62,692 nucleotides of DNA from contig JASMJM010000101.1 in NCBI GenBank assembly GCA_030749725.1, positions 1 to 62,692 of the forward strand. The letters are read 5' to 3'. How positions within the stretch are numbered: the first letter of the stretch is position 1; every line of letters begins with the position of its first letter. The notes below the pieces were generated by a model that had not been told where the DNA came from, made no database searches, and saw only the letters and a program-made list of their open reading frames with translations. The translations under genes and the position numbers were made by a program. Source of the DNA: Pseudomonadales bacterium (GTDB taxonomy: Bacteria > Pseudomonadota > Gammaproteobacteria > Pseudomonadales > Azotimanducaceae). Shown here in pieces: positions 45,387 to 54,943 of this stretch.

Positions 45387-46603
45387 AGACAGCGAGTGGC
45401 TTCAGCCGGCGAAACCAAAGATGCTTTGTAGGCGGGGATCAGGACCGATGCCTGCCCGACCAGCATGACAAAAACGATTCCCCAACTGGTGACCATCAAA
45501 TCCGCCCGCCCCAAACCCAGGTCTGACATCACCACATTCAACGGGATGGCCAGAGCGCAGCCGAGGATAATGCCGGTTCCGGTGGTCAGCAGATTCTCCA
45601 GGAAGAAGTAACGCACGATCGCTGTGCGCGTCGCACCCAGCGCGCGGCGTGTGCCGATCTGTTTAATCCGCTTGGTTACCGCAAAGGAGGCCATGCCGTA
45701 GATTCCAAGGGCGGTGGTCACCACAAGCAGGCCGCTGATGCAGAGTAGCACCAGGCCACCATAGGCCTGCAGGCCGGTAGCATTGGCCAGATTGTCAGTG
45801 AGGGGATTGATCTGATTGATGTCCCGGCCCTCATTGAGGGCGAGCAGTTTCTCCTCGATTTCCGCAATCAGTGGGTCGACCAACCCCGGTTCCGTTCTCA
45901 CCAGATAGGTGGAACTCGCTCTCTTGCCTGAGTTGTAACCGGGAAAGAACATGCTCATCTGAGAGTCACCAAGAATTGGATTCCTGCCCCTGAACACGTC
46001 GACAACACCGATGATCGTTTTCTTCAGTCCTACGGCGTACACGGTCTTGCCTACCGCGGGCTCATCCCCAAAAAGGTGATGGGCCAGCTTACTGGTAATC
46101 ACGCCGATCTGCGGAAGTGTTTCGTCGCTGGGAGGCCAGGAGGAGTAGAATATTTCCTCGGGCAGGAAGTTACGTCCTTCGACTATCTCGATACCCAGGG
46201 TATCGAAGGTATGCTCATCAGCTGAAAATGTTCCGGCACTGGTGCCGGTATTGCTGTCACGACCGTCCGCGTATATGCCGTTATTACTGCCGATATCACC
46301 GGGGATAGAGTTGAGGGTGGTGGCGTTGACAACGCCGGGAATGTGACGAAGATAATCGAGATCTTCCCGCAGGCGCGCTTGCATATAGGACTCTTCGTTG
46401 AACTGCGGATCGAAGGGAATGGACAAGATCGCGATGATATTCTGACTATCCATGCCGTTGGGTTCGTCGATTATCTCTCTGGATCTCTTTACCAGTGCCA
46501 GTGCATTTACGAGTACGGCAAGGGTGATGGCTACCTGCAGGGCGAGCAGCACAAACGCCGCCTTGTTGTGTATCAAGGACTTCAGGATGTGCGGGATTTC
46601 CAT
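45383..46603 (-). CDS. ABC transporter permease, MacB/FtsX type (second permease)
   Basis: 406 residues. One N-terminal membrane helix (KAAFVLLALQVAITLAVLVNALALV), a large periplasmic MacB-PCD-like domain (about 40-280), then three C-terminal helices typical of FtsX, beginning AYGGLVLLCISGLLVVTTALGIYG and including KRIKQIGTRRALGATRTAIVRYFFLENLL (the coupling helix with RRALGA). It pairs with the other permease just upstream (15 bp gap) and the ATPase, forming a heterodimeric exporter. It is the last gene of the operon. Confidence 0.88.
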   Translation of the reverse strand: MEIPHILKSLIHNKAAFVLLALQVAITLAVLVNALALVKRSREIIDEPNGMDSQNIIAILSIPFDPQFNEESYMQARLREDLDYLRHIPGVVNATTLNSIPGDIGSNNGIYADGRDSNTGTSAGTFSADEHTFDTLGIEIVEGRNFLPEEIFYSSWPPSDETLPQIGVITSKLAHHLFGDEPAVGKTVYAVGLKKTIIGVVDVFRGRNPILGDSQMSMFFPGYNSGKRASSTYLVRTEPGLVDPLIAEIEEKLLALNEGRDINQINPLTDNLANATGLQAYGGLVLLCISGLLVVTTALGIYGMASFAVTKRIKQIGTRRALGATRTAIVRYFFLENLLTTGTGIILGCALAIPLNVVMSDLGLGRADLMVTSWGIVFVMLVGQASVLIPAYKASLVSPAEATRCL

Positions 46604-46618
46604 CGGCCGATCCCTCGA

Positions 46619-47953
46619 CTATTCCGTACTGAGATAGATGGCCGGCGCTGCGCTGCAGGCACGCCAGGCAGGCAACAGACCCGCCACCAGACCGGCCAGC
46701 AGAGACACCCCGAGCGCTACCCCCAACAGGTAGCCATCCAGGGAGAACAGGGTTTCCAACAGATCGAATCTGGCTCGGATAATGGTGAGTACAAGCTGGC
46801 TTATGCCGAGCCCCAACAGTCCCCCCAGCAGACCCAGCAGCGCCACTTCAAAGAGGTGTTGGCGAAAGATAGCGGATCTCGGTGCGCCGAGTGCACGTCG
46901 AACACTGACCTCGTGCATCCGTCCCAGGAATTTGCCCAGCAGCATACCTACCAGATTGATGATGCAGACAAACAGATAGAGTATGCCGAGGATCAGAAAT
47001 ACCAGTGCCGGACCATTTAGGGGGTAGGTGACCGCCTTGATCCATGTCATCACATCATAGACCCGATTATTCAACGGTCGTTGAAAACGGCCGACCTTCT
47101 TCTGTTCAGTGGCATAGCTATCAAGGAAGTCGAGGTATTGCGCCTTTTGCTCGTTGCTGTCGAGCTGTGCCCAGAACTGCAACCAGGTCGACTCTGACTG
47201 CAACCAGTTTTCAAACCCGGGATCCCAGCGCTTCCAGCCCATATCTGCGCCGTTATTGCCGAGCTGCATTCTTTCAAAAAAGTGAAACGGGATGAAGACG
47301 TCAGCCGGCGGGCTCACGCCAAGCCCAAGGGTCATGAAGTTGTAAAAAAGCGGCGTAGGTCGCCATCGATCCATCACCCCGACGATGGTAAACAGAGTCC
47401 CATTCAGGTCGATGCTGTTGCCGATACTATCCGCGCCGCCAAACAACCGGTCGTTGGTTTCGGAGCTGATGACTACCACGGGATCCGGACCCTCGTCCGA
47501 CGCGGAAGCCCATCCACCGCCGTACACAAATGGCGTATCGAACATGGGAAAGAAACCGCTGAAGGTGACTCTGGCAGTGACGCGAAATGGTCGCTTGATG
47601 CTGGGGTGAGGGTCGGCTGGTTGCAGATACATGACCGACTGAAACATCGCAGCATGGTACGTAGGGACGTCGGACGTCATCAAATTCATGGCGTCGATGT
47701 AAGTCATCATGTAGGGTGGTTCACCGGAGCGCCAAACGCCCTGGCTGGGTTCGCCGTTCAGGTCCCAGGCATCCACCAGAACACGGTATACCTGCTCGGA
47801 TTTCTGCGGCAAGGGATTGCGCTCCAGCAGATGGTAAGCCGTCAACAGAATCATAAATACGCCGATACCCAAGCCGATAGCAGCGATGATTAGCACGCTC
47901 AGCACCGGATTTCGCCTGATGCTGAGCAGCGCTAGTTTCAAGTCATAGCGCAT
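46619..47953 (-). CDS. ABC transporter permease, MacB/FtsX type (first permease)
   Basis: 444 residues. N-terminal helix (NPVLSVLIIAAIGLGIGVFMILLTAYHLL), a periplasmic domain of about 270 residues, and three C-terminal helices beginning PALVFLILGILYLFVCIINLVGMLLGKFLGR, with the coupling segment HEVSVRRALGAPRSAIFRQHLFEVALLG. The MacB fold couples ATP hydrolysis to movement of periplasmic substrate and not to passage through the inner membrane. The gene lies 2 bp after the ATPase gene and 15 bp before the second permease. Confidence 0.88.
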   Translation of the reverse strand: MRYDLKLALLSIRRNPVLSVLIIAAIGLGIGVFMILLTAYHLLERNPLPQKSEQVYRVLVDAWDLNGEPSQGVWRSGEPPYMMTYIDAMNLMTSDVPTYHAAMFQSVMYLQPADPHPSIKRPFRVTARVTFSGFFPMFDTPFVYGGGWASASDEGPDPVVVISSETNDRLFGGADSIGNSIDLNGTLFTIVGVMDRWRPTPLFYNFMTLGLGVSPPADVFIPFHFFERMQLGNNGADMGWKRWDPGFENWLQSESTWLQFWAQLDSNEQKAQYLDFLDSYATEQKKVGRFQRPLNNRVYDVMTWIKAVTYPLNGPALVFLILGILYLFVCIINLVGMLLGKFLGRMHEVSVRRALGAPRSAIFRQHLFEVALLGLLGGLLGLGISQLVLTIIRARFDLLETLFSLDGYLLGVALGVSLLAGLVAGLLPAWRACSAAPAIYLSTE

Positions 47954-47955
47954 GG

Positions 47956-48645
47956 TTAGTTTTCGGGTTTTACCGCCGTAGTTACATCCGTCACCCGCCC
48001 GTCCACTATGTGCACCTGCCTCTGAGCTCTGCTGGCAAGATCGTGTTCGTGGGTTACCATCAGAATGGTGGTGCCGGATCGATTGATATCGGTGATCAGG
48101 TCCAATACCTGTCCTGCCATTTCTGAATCCAGATTACCGGTGGGCTCGTCAGCTAACAGGAATCGTGGCTCGCCTGCCAGGGCACGTGCGATTGCCACCC
48201 GCTGCTGCTGGCCGCCGGACAACTGACTGGGCAGATGCTTCATGCGGGTCGACAGGCCCACCAGTTCCAGGGCATTGTCGATTCTTTTTTTTCGTTCCTT
48301 GCCGTTAAAGCCACGATAGCGCAGCGGCACATCCACATTGTCGAACAGATTGAGATCTGGAATCAGATTGAAACTTTGAAAGATAAAACCGATCTTCTCA
48401 TTGCGAAGGTGAGATCGTTCCCTGTCATTTAGTTTACTGACATCCTGGCCATCCATTTCGTAAGTACCGGATTCGAAAGTTTCCAGCAGGCCGGCAATAT
48501 TCAAGAAAGTGGTCTTGCCGGATCCCGAAGGGCCGCTGATGGAAACGAAATCTCCTTCAGCCACTTCCAGGTTAAAGCCCCTCAGAGCATGTGTTTCCAC
48601 CAGCTCCGTACGGAATATTTTGGTGATGTCCGACATGGAAAGCAT
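47956..48645 (-). CDS. ABC transporter ATP-binding protein, MacB/LolD type
   Basis: 229 residues with complete nucleotide-binding motifs: Walker A SGPSGSGKTTFLN (about residues 37-49), Q-loop IFQSFNLIPDLNLFDNVDVPL, signature LSGGQQQRVAIARAL (about 140-154), Walker B RFLLADEPTGNLDS and H-loop VTHEHDLA. This is the cytoplasmic motor of the exporter encoded with its two permeases and adaptor. The FDNVDVPLRYRG segment is characteristic of the LolD/MacB group. Confidence 0.93.
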   Translation of the reverse strand: MLSMSDITKIFRTELVETHALRGFNLEVAEGDFVSISGPSGSGKTTFLNIAGLLETFESGTYEMDGQDVSKLNDRERSHLRNEKIGFIFQSFNLIPDLNLFDNVDVPLRYRGFNGKERKKRIDNALELVGLSTRMKHLPSQLSGGQQQRVAIARALAGEPRFLLADEPTGNLDSEMAGQVLDLITDINRSGTTILMVTHEHDLASRAQRQVHIVDGRVTDVTTAVKPEN

Positions 48646-48715
48646 ATGTGCCCACCCTTGTTGCAGATAATTCGTCTTCAGGCGAGTACCCTTGTTGGGA
48701 CTGATTTCGCCATAG

Positions 48716-49987
48716 CTAATTCGTTAGATATACGACATCGGAGTCCTCAAACTCGCGTGTATTGGAGATGATAATGACCTGATTCTCCTCGAGTCCCGAT
48801 AGGATCTCCACATTGGCAACGCTGGTTACGCCGATACGGATGGGCTGTTTCTGAGCCAGGTCGTTTTCAACTAGATAAGCGAACCGCCCACCGCCACTTT
48901 CCAGGAAGGGCCCTCTTTTGACCATCAGCACGTCAGCTCGAGACTCCAGCAGGATGCGGGCCGATACCCTTTGATTCTGTTTCAGGTTTGATGGAGTTTC
49001 ATCTGTAAACCTGACCTTGGTGGTGATTTGACTGTTGACAACCTCCGGCGATATGGATACCAGACGACCGGGATAGAGGATGCCACTGTGACTGATCTCT
49101 GCGTCCAGGCCGATTTCGAGGCCGCTTGAAAAGTTGTCAGGAACCTGCAGTTCAATTTCGAATGCGGTCAGATCAACCACCGTTACAAGGGGTTGGTTCT
49201 TGATAACTGCATCCTTGTTTTCCACTGCCAGATTGCCGACGATGCCAGTCACAGGCGACGTCATTGACAGCTCGTAAACCTGACGAGTGAGTTCCTTCAC
49301 CTTGAGTTTCTGTCTATCTATCTGCAATTGGGCTGTTTGCAGTTCGAACTGCAGACTTTCCGTCTGCAATTTAGCATCCTGGGTCGAGTGTTTGAACATC
49401 AGTTCAGCGGTCGCGACGTCGTCGTTCGCCTTGTCATAGTCAAACTCACTGATTGCTTCCTTGGCATGGGCTGCTTCTGCCCGTCGCAGTTCGCGTCGGG
49501 CCGCCACCAATGCTACCTCGGCGAGATCGATGGTCTGCTGGTTTTGCAGATCAGTCTTGCTGGCCTGAATCTGTTTCCTGCTGAATTCCGTTTCTGCGCT
49601 TTGCAGCGCAGAGATCTCTTGCTCCAACTGATTCTTGAGTTCCGGACTTTCGACTTCCGCAATCAACTGTCCCTTGGCTACCGAGTCACCCGCTTCAACC
49701 ACCAGAGTGACGACTCCTGCGGCAGGACTGAATAATGTCGGTTTGATAGCGGCAACCACTTTACCTTGGGCGGATACGTCCCTGACCAGCGTACCCCGAT
49801 TGACCGTCGATAAACGTAACCGTTCTCTGGAGATCGATTGTTCCGCACTCGCCCAACGCTGGTAGGATGGGTACACAAACACGCTGGATAGGGTCATAAG
49901 CCCAATGATGCTCCCGGCGATCCACCATTTTCTTGTGCTGTGAATCGGTTCGATGATCTCGTCTTGTGCAGAGGTATCTCGAATCAT
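48716..49987 (-). CDS. Periplasmic adaptor (HlyD/MacA family) of the ABC exporter
   Basis: 423 residues. One membrane helix near the N-terminus (WWIAGSIIGLMTLSSVFVYPS, about residues 22-42), a lipoyl-like domain split around a long coiled coil (about 120-245, rich in Gln, Leu and Glu), then beta-barrel and membrane-proximal domains (FEIELQVPDNF, SISPEVVNSQITTKVRF). It would bridge the inner-membrane permeases to an outer-membrane channel, which is not encoded here (a TolC-type protein elsewhere). It is the first gene of the four-gene operon adaptor / ATPase / permease / permease. Confidence 0.88.
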   Translation of the reverse strand: MIRDTSAQDEIIEPIHSTRKWWIAGSIIGLMTLSSVFVYPSYQRWASAEQSISRERLRLSTVNRGTLVRDVSAQGKVVAAIKPTLFSPAAGVVTLVVEAGDSVAKGQLIAEVESPELKNQLEQEISALQSAETEFSRKQIQASKTDLQNQQTIDLAEVALVAARRELRRAEAAHAKEAISEFDYDKANDDVATAELMFKHSTQDAKLQTESLQFELQTAQLQIDRQKLKVKELTRQVYELSMTSPVTGIVGNLAVENKDAVIKNQPLVTVVDLTAFEIELQVPDNFSSGLEIGLDAEISHSGILYPGRLVSISPEVVNSQITTKVRFTDETPSNLKQNQRVSARILLESRADVLMVKRGPFLESGGGRFAYLVENDLAQKQPIRIGVTSVANVEILSGLEENQVIIISNTREFEDSDVVYLTN

Positions 49988-50155
49988 ATGTGCCCTTTAT
50001 TTCCTCTACGGGACACATCGCAGGAATCGTGCCAACCGCATACAACTGAAATAAGTATCTGAAATATAAGAATAAATCCTATGTCCTTGGGAGGACTATT
50101 GTACCCGCATTCATGTCCATATGACCAATTGTTGATCGATTTCACCCCATAGCAG

Positions 50156-50214
50156 CCGAGGTCGGTATCGACTGGTACACGGTCTGCATACCGATCGGGC
50201 CCGGTTGACCTCGG
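50156..50214. other. Nested inverted repeat, possible structured RNA or operator
   Basis: Outer arms CCGAGGTC (50156-50163) and GACCTCGG (50207-50214) are perfect 8-bp complements; inner arms CGGTAT (50163-50168) and ATACCG (50188-50193) are perfect 6-bp complements. The two could form a two-tier stem on either strand. No known RNA family was recognised. Confidence 0.4.
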
Positions 50215-50315
50215 AATCCTGGTTCGAAACATCAATTCATCGCCCTATTAAGACGTCTGCCGCCTGGAATTGGTTTGGTACTTCTGCACCAAAGAGTGTA
50301 GATCGAGTCGCGTGA

Positions 50316-50466
50316 GCTGCTGCAGCCGCGCGATTGATTCACCCTCACACTTAGTGATGGCTTGACTGCTGCTGCAGCCGCGCGATTGATTCACGCCCAC
50401 ATCTAGTGCTGGCAGATGCTTGACTGCTGCTGCAGCCGCGCGATTGATTCACCCTCACATTTGGTG
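50316..50466. repeat. Tandem repeat, 52-58 bp x 3, before the TauE gene
   Basis: Copies start at 50316, 50368 and 50426, each with the core GCTGCTGCAGCCGCGCGATT and then GATTCACSCYCACA. The unit length is 52 then 58 bp because of a 6-bp indel. The array ends about 90 bp before the next start codon. Confidence 0.9.
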
Positions 50467-50557
50467 TTAACTGCGCTGCCATGAAAACAATCGCGCGTAT
50501 AACTCTCCCGAACATGTCGTTGGCGACTCACCGGGCCGATCGCTAGGGATCGATTGA

Positions 50558-51325
50558 ATGGAATATGAACTGTCCCTGGTGACCGTTACAGCACTGATCG
50601 CCGCCGGTTTCATCGGTGGGATTATCAACACCCTGGCGGGTGGGGGTTCGATGCTGACGCTGCCAGCTCTAATGATGTTGGGTATGCCGGCGGACGTCGC
50701 CAATGCCACCAATCGCATCGGCGTATTGCTGCAATCTCTTACCGGTGCACGGGAATTTCATCGCAATGACCGGCTCGATTCCAGCGCCATCGTCCCGGTA
50801 TTGATACCCACCTCGAGCGGCGCTCTGTGCGGTGCCCTCTTGGCCTCTTACCTGCCCGTGTTTGTCCTCAAGCCGGTACTATTGGTATCGATGGTAGCTA
50901 TCGCATTGATTATGTTGACAAAACCCGATATGGTTGCGCCCCCGGAAGGTACCGTCATCTTGACGATGCGAGAAAAACCATCTGCGGCAGCAGGATTGTT
51001 CCTGGCCGGCGTGTATGGTGGTTTTGTCCAGGCCGGCGTAGGCTTTATCTTGATCGCCGCCCTGGCAGGTGGGCTAAGGTATGACTTGGTCCGAACTAAC
51101 GCATTGAAGATGGTGTGCACTGCAGTCTTCAGTTTTGTGGCATTGGCCGTATTCATTCTGCGCGATCAGGTACTGTGGATCCCCGGTCTGATCCTGGCGA
51201 TGGGAACCGTAATCGGCGCCTGGCTGAGCGTTAAATTTGCAATATCCGTTGCGCAAAATACGCTAAAATGGATCCTGTTCATCATGGTATCCATTACCTG
51301 CACGGTTGCTTTTTTCTATAAATAA
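50558..51325 (+). CDS. TauE/SafE-family sulfite or organic-anion exporter
   Basis: 255 residues with 7-8 membrane helices. The family motif is at the start of each half: ALIAAGFIGGIINTLAGGGSMLTLPALMMLG (residues 11-41) and LFLAGVYGGFVQAGVGFILIAALAGGLRYDLVRTNALK (about 148-185). TauE/SafE proteins move sulfite, sulfoacetate or other small anions; the assignment to sulfite is only an option, although a persulfide dioxygenase (1406) that makes sulfite is in the same window. Start ATG 50558 follows a weak ribosome site. Confidence 0.86.
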   Translation: MEYELSLVTVTALIAAGFIGGIINTLAGGGSMLTLPALMMLGMPADVANATNRIGVLLQSLTGAREFHRNDRLDSSAIVPVLIPTSSGALCGALLASYLPVFVLKPVLLVSMVAIALIMLTKPDMVAPPEGTVILTMREKPSAAAGLFLAGVYGGFVQAGVGFILIAALAGGLRYDLVRTNALKMVCTAVFSFVALAVFILRDQVLWIPGLILAMGTVIGAWLSVKFAISVAQNTLKWILFIMVSITCTVAFFYK

Positions 51326-51343
51326 CGAACCGGCACGCAGCAT

Positions 51344-51387
51344 CAGGACGGGACGTGCACATGGTCAGGTGCGGGACGTGTGCACCA
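51344..51387. repeat. Imperfect tandem repeat, 22 bp x 2, before glnS
   Basis: Copies 51344-51365 and 51366-51387 share CAGG-CGGGACGTG-GCAC with several mismatches. They lie 18 bp after the TauE gene and about 40 bp before glnS. Confidence 0.55.
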
Positions 51388-51425
51388 TTGAATTGCTCGA
51401 ATGAAACAAACACCTGTCGACCAAC

Positions 51426-53105
51426 ATGTCTGATTTAACAGAAAAATACCCACCCAATTTTATTCGCAGCATCATCGAAGATGATGTCGCCACCAACAAG
51501 CACGAAGGTGCGGTTGTCACCCGGTTCCCGCCGGAGCCGAATGGCTATCTACACATAGGTCACGCCAAGGCAATCTGCCTCAATTTCGGCATGGCCAAAG
51601 AATTCGGCGGGCACACGTATCTTCGCTTTGACGACACGGACCCTGGCAAGGAGAGCACTGAATTCATGGAGTCCATGCTGGAGGATGTTCGCTGGCTGGG
51701 ATTTGAGTGGCGAGAAATACGCAACGCGTCCGACTACTTCGAACAACTCTACTCTTTTGCGCAGCAGCTAATCACCCAGGGGAAGGCCTACGTCGATAGC
51801 CTTTCGGCCGATGAGATTCGTGCCTACCGTGGTTCCCTCACGCAACCGGGCAGGGACAGTCCCTACCGTGGCCGCACAGTGGAGGAGAATCTGGACTACT
51901 TCCGCCGCATGAAGGCCGGCGAGTTCAGCGATGGCGAACATGTCCTGCGCGCCAAGATCGATATGGGGTCACCCAATATCAACATGCGCGATCCCACCAT
52001 ATATCGTATCCGCAAGGTGGCGCACCATCGCACCGGCGATACATGGTGTATCTATCCCATGTATGACTTTACCCATTGTCTGTCCGATTCCATGGAGGGG
52101 ATCACCCACTCACTCTGCACTCTGGAGTTTGAAGACCATCGTCCACTGTACGACTGGGTGCTGGACGAGTTGAATCTGAATTGCCATCCACAGCAGATAG
52201 AGTCCTCCCGCTTGAATCTGCAGTACACCTTGATGAGCAAGAGGAAGCTCAGTCTCTTAGTTGAAGAGGGGATCGTGGATGGTTGGGACGATCCACGCAT
52301 GCCGACCATCGCCGGCTTCCGCCGCCGTGGTTATACGCCGGAGTCGATCCGGGACTTCTGCCGACGCATCGGCGTGACCAAAAGCGAAAACAACGTTGAA
52401 CTGGCCTTTCTGGAAAACTGCATACGAGAAAATCTGGAGCCCTCAGCGAAGCGAGTCATGGGAGTTTTGAATCCCCTCAAAGTGGTAATTGAGAATTATC
52501 CTGATGGCAAGCAGGAGCAGTTGACGGCACCGAATCACCCGAAGGATGAGTCGATGGGAAATCGTCAGGTTCCATTTACCCGGGAAGTATTTATCGACCG
52601 GGACGATTTTCGAGAATCTGCTAACAGAAAGTATAAGCGCCTGGTAACGGGCGGTTTAGTCCGCTTGAGATATGCTTACGTTATTGAGTGTACCGATGTG
52701 ATAAAGGACGCGAGCGGTGAGGTAAGCGAACTGAGGTGCAGATATGATCCGCAAACCCTGGGTAAGAATCCGGCTGAAGGTAAAGTTCGTGGTGTGATCC
52801 ACTGGGTGTCGGCTAACCGGAATCACGAGGCCGAAGTCAGGCTCTTTGCACCGCTGTTCAGTGTGCCCAATCCGGATATCGAGGCAGAGGATAACAGAGC
52901 TCTACTGAACCCGGATTCTCTAGTCTCCTGCCAGGCGAGGGTCGAGGAAGGTCTCATCCAAGCGACACTTGAGGATCGATACCAATTTGAACGGGAAGGG
53001 TATTTCTGCATTGACGCGCACGACTCTACGGCCGACAAACTCGTCTTCAATCGCATCGTTGGGCTGCGGGATAGCTGGGCAAAGGCGGAAAAACGAGAAA
53101 CGTGA
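51426..53105 (+). CDS. glnS: Glutaminyl-tRNA synthetase
   Basis: 559 residues, class I synthetase. HIGH motif in [16 protein letters not shown] (residues 37-52) and the KMSKS equivalent [23 protein letters not shown] and WVDSL-like elements are typical of GlnRS/GluRS. The C-terminal anticodon-binding beta-barrel region (about 340-555) contains [11 protein letters not shown] and [12 protein letters not shown]. It charges tRNA-Gln with glutamine. Length matches E. coli GlnRS (554). The gene converges on a small secreted-protein gene 21 bp away. Confidence 0.96.
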   Translation: MSDLTEKYPPNFIRSIIEDDVATNKHEGAVVTRFPPEPNGYLHIGHAKAICLNFGMAKEFGGHTYLRFDDTDPGKESTEFMESMLEDVRWLGFEWREIRNASDYFEQLYSFAQQLITQGKAYVDSLSADEIRAYRGSLTQPGRDSPYRGRTVEENLDYFRRMKAGEFSDGEHVLRAKIDMGSPNINMRDPTIYRIRKVAHHRTGDTWCIYPMYDFTHCLSDSMEGITHSLCTLEFEDHRPLYDWVLDELNLNCHPQQIESSRLNLQYTLMSKRKLSLLVEEGIVDGWDDPRMPTIAGFRRRGYTPESIRDFCRRIGVTKSENNVELAFLENCIRENLEPSAKRVMGVLNPLKVVIENYPDGKQEQLTAPNHPKDESMGNRQVPFTREVFIDRDDFRESANRKYKRLVTGGLVRLRYAYVIECTDVIKDASGEVSELRCRYDPQTLGKNPAEGKVRGVIHWVSANRNHEAEVRLFAPLFSVPNPDIEAEDNRALLNPDSLVSCQARVEEGLIQATLEDRYQFEREGYFCIDAHDSTADKLVFNRIVGLRDSWAKAEKRET

Positions 53106-53126
53106 CGAGAGGGAATTGCTGTCTCT

Positions 53127-53444
53127 TCAGCCATCCGTGGTTGCTTCAGATGGACGTTCCAATTCACGCCTGCAGGACCATCCCCAGCCACTCTGTTTCT
53201 GGACAAATGATTCGGCCTTTGACTCACAAAAACCCTCCTGGCGGCGGGCACTCCACAGCGTCTGGGAAACTGAGTTCTTGACGTAGAGCACCTCACAGGG
53301 AACGCTCTTATCCTTCTCAAGATAGACGACTTCAATCTTCCGCTCGTTACCATCCAGCGTACATACATAACTGAAATTCTCGGCGGCCCAAATCGGATGC
53401 CAGGTCAACAGTAGAACAGAAGACAGTAGACAACGTTTCATCAT
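53127..53444 (-). CDS. Small secreted cysteine-containing protein, unknown function
   Basis: 105 residues from ATG 53444, chosen because AAGAG is 8 nt upstream; other in-frame ATGs are at 53441 and 53450. Residues 1-20 are a signal peptide ending near IWAAE. The mature part has four or more Cys (YVCTLDGNERKIEVVY, VPCEVLY, GFCESK and WSCRRE), suggesting disulfides in the periplasm. I do not recognise the family by name. An open frame continues upstream to 53573 only because a 60-bp (20-codon) tandem repeat contains copies of the gene start. Confidence 0.7.
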   Translation of the reverse strand: MMKRCLLSSVLLLTWHPIWAAENFSYVCTLDGNERKIEVVYLEKDKSVPCEVLYVKNSVSQTLWSARRQEGFCESKAESFVQKQSGWGWSCRRELERPSEATTDG

Positions 53445-53618
53445 AAGCATCACTCTTGGCGTATTCTCAATCAGACGGCTGCGAAGTAGACAACGTTCCA
53501 TAATAAGCACCACTCTTGGCGTATTCTCAATCAGACGGCTGCGAAGTAGACAACGTTCCATAATAAGCACCACCCTTGGCGTATTCTCAATCAGATGGCT
53601 GCCAAGCAGACATCGGTC
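53425..53618. repeat. Tandem repeat, 60 bp x 3 plus partial, over the start of the small secreted-protein gene
   Basis: Copies start at 53425, 53485 and 53545, with a diverged partial at 53605. The first includes the gene's start codon and the beginning of its signal peptide, and the other two are nearly identical to each other. Because 60 is a multiple of three, the extra copies stay in frame with one another and encode VLIMERCLLRSRLIENTPRV. Confidence 0.95.
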
Positions 53619-53756
53619 AGGTCAGCGAGGATTGTAGCAAAACAGAACACTTGAAACAGGGATGCTCGTTTATCGAGTATCTAATGAGAGATAGAATGGC
53701 TGCTAACATAAGCGTCCTGTAAGCAAGGCTACCAGTTCAAGGAGACCATCCCAAGC

Positions 53757-54902
53757 GTGCATATACACCTCAAATATGGCTGCAATCCACACCAGGGGCA
53801 GGCGACGCTAGCCGGTGATGGCCTGCAGATTCTGAATGGAACGCCCGGTTACATCAATTTGCTGGATGCACTGGGTGCCTGGCAGCTAGTCAAAGAGCTC
53901 AAGTCCGCAACCGGCATTGCCAGTGCAGCTTCCTTCAAACACCTCAGTCCTGCAGGTGCAGCAATTGCCAAACCACTCGACGATACATACTGTCGCTCCC
54001 AGTTTCGGACCAATACACAACTGAGTTCCGTCGCCACCGCGTATGTCCGGGCCAGAGGAGGCGACCGCATGTGTTCGTTCGGTGATGCGGCAGCCGTCAG
54101 TGACCCGGTTGATCTTTCCCTGGCTCAGGTTCTGCAAGGGGAGGTGTCCGATCTGATCATCGCGCCCGCGTACGACCCTGAGGCGCTGCGCATACTAAAG
54201 CGGAAGAAAAGAGGCAACTACCTGATCCTGCAGATGGATCCGGAGTACGAGCCCCCCGCTCTGGAACGGCGCGAGTTGTACGGTTTTGAGTTTGTGCCGG
54301 AGAGGAATACGGCAGCCATCACGCCCCAGACGTTTGGGAGTGGAGTTGATCTGTCCGAGGCGGAAGTGGAAAATCTGCTGGTGGCGACCATCGCCTTGAA
54401 GTACACCCAATCCAATTCAGTCGCGGTTGCTTACGATGGTCAGGTAATCGGCATGGGTGCAGGACAGCAGTCCAGGATACACTGCACCAGGCTGGCTTGT
54501 GACAAGGCTGACAAATGGCTTCTGCAGCAGCATCCCAAGGTCCTGCAGTTGCCTTTTGTCTCTAGACTGAGCAAACCGGAAAGGACCAATGTGATCGATC
54601 AGTTTCTGCTGTGGGAGCAACTGTCCGCAGCGGAGCAGCAGGATATGCAGAGCAGTCTTAAGGTTGCTGCGGAGCCCCTGACGAGGGACGAAAGGGATGA
54701 GTGGATCGGCTCGTTCCGACATCTGTGTATGAGTTCAGACGCGTATTTTCCCTTCAGAGACAGCTTGGATCGAGCCGCCAAGAGCAATATTGTCACCGTT
54801 GCCCACCAGGGTGGATCGGTTCGTGACGAGCCGGTGGCTGCGGCGGCGAAAGAGCAGGCCATCAAGCTGATCGAGACACAACTGCGCTGTTTTCTGCACT
54901 AG
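53757..54902 (+). CDS. Stand-alone AICAR transformylase-like protein (no IMP cyclohydrolase domain)
   Basis: 381 residues from GTG 53757 (AAGGAG upstream). It begins LKYGCNPHQGQA, the start of the AICAR transformylase domain in PurH, and includes AASFKHLSPAGAAIA with the catalytic Lys-His pair and VLQGEVSDLIIAPAYDPEALRILKRKK. It also has LKYTQSNSVAVAYDGQVIGMGAGQQSRIHC and SSDAYFPFRDSLDRAAKSN...GGSVRD. Bacterial PurH is usually bifunctional (about 520 residues) with an N-terminal cyclohydrolase domain, which is absent here. It probably formylates AICAR using 10-formyl-THF; a full purH may exist elsewhere, so a secondary or archaic variant is possible. Confidence 0.87.
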   Translation: MHIHLKYGCNPHQGQATLAGDGLQILNGTPGYINLLDALGAWQLVKELKSATGIASAASFKHLSPAGAAIAKPLDDTYCRSQFRTNTQLSSVATAYVRARGGDRMCSFGDAAAVSDPVDLSLAQVLQGEVSDLIIAPAYDPEALRILKRKKRGNYLILQMDPEYEPPALERRELYGFEFVPERNTAAITPQTFGSGVDLSEAEVENLLVATIALKYTQSNSVAVAYDGQVIGMGAGQQSRIHCTRLACDKADKWLLQQHPKVLQLPFVSRLSKPERTNVIDQFLLWEQLSAAEQQDMQSSLKVAAEPLTRDERDEWIGSFRHLCMSSDAYFPFRDSLDRAAKSNIVTVAHQGGSVRDEPVAAAAKEQAIKLIETQLRCFLH

Positions 54903-54943
54903 TTGGAGTACTATGGATCTGCGGCGTTTACCGACGTGCCGGG

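Larger units (their letters stand above)
49988..50557. other. Gene-free stretch upstream of divergent exporter and TauE genes
   Basis: About 570 bp with no supported gene. It contains an imperfect nested inverted repeat (50156-50214) and a tandem array (50316-50466). It must also carry the promoters of the exporter operon (minus) and the TauE gene (plus). Confidence 0.5.
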
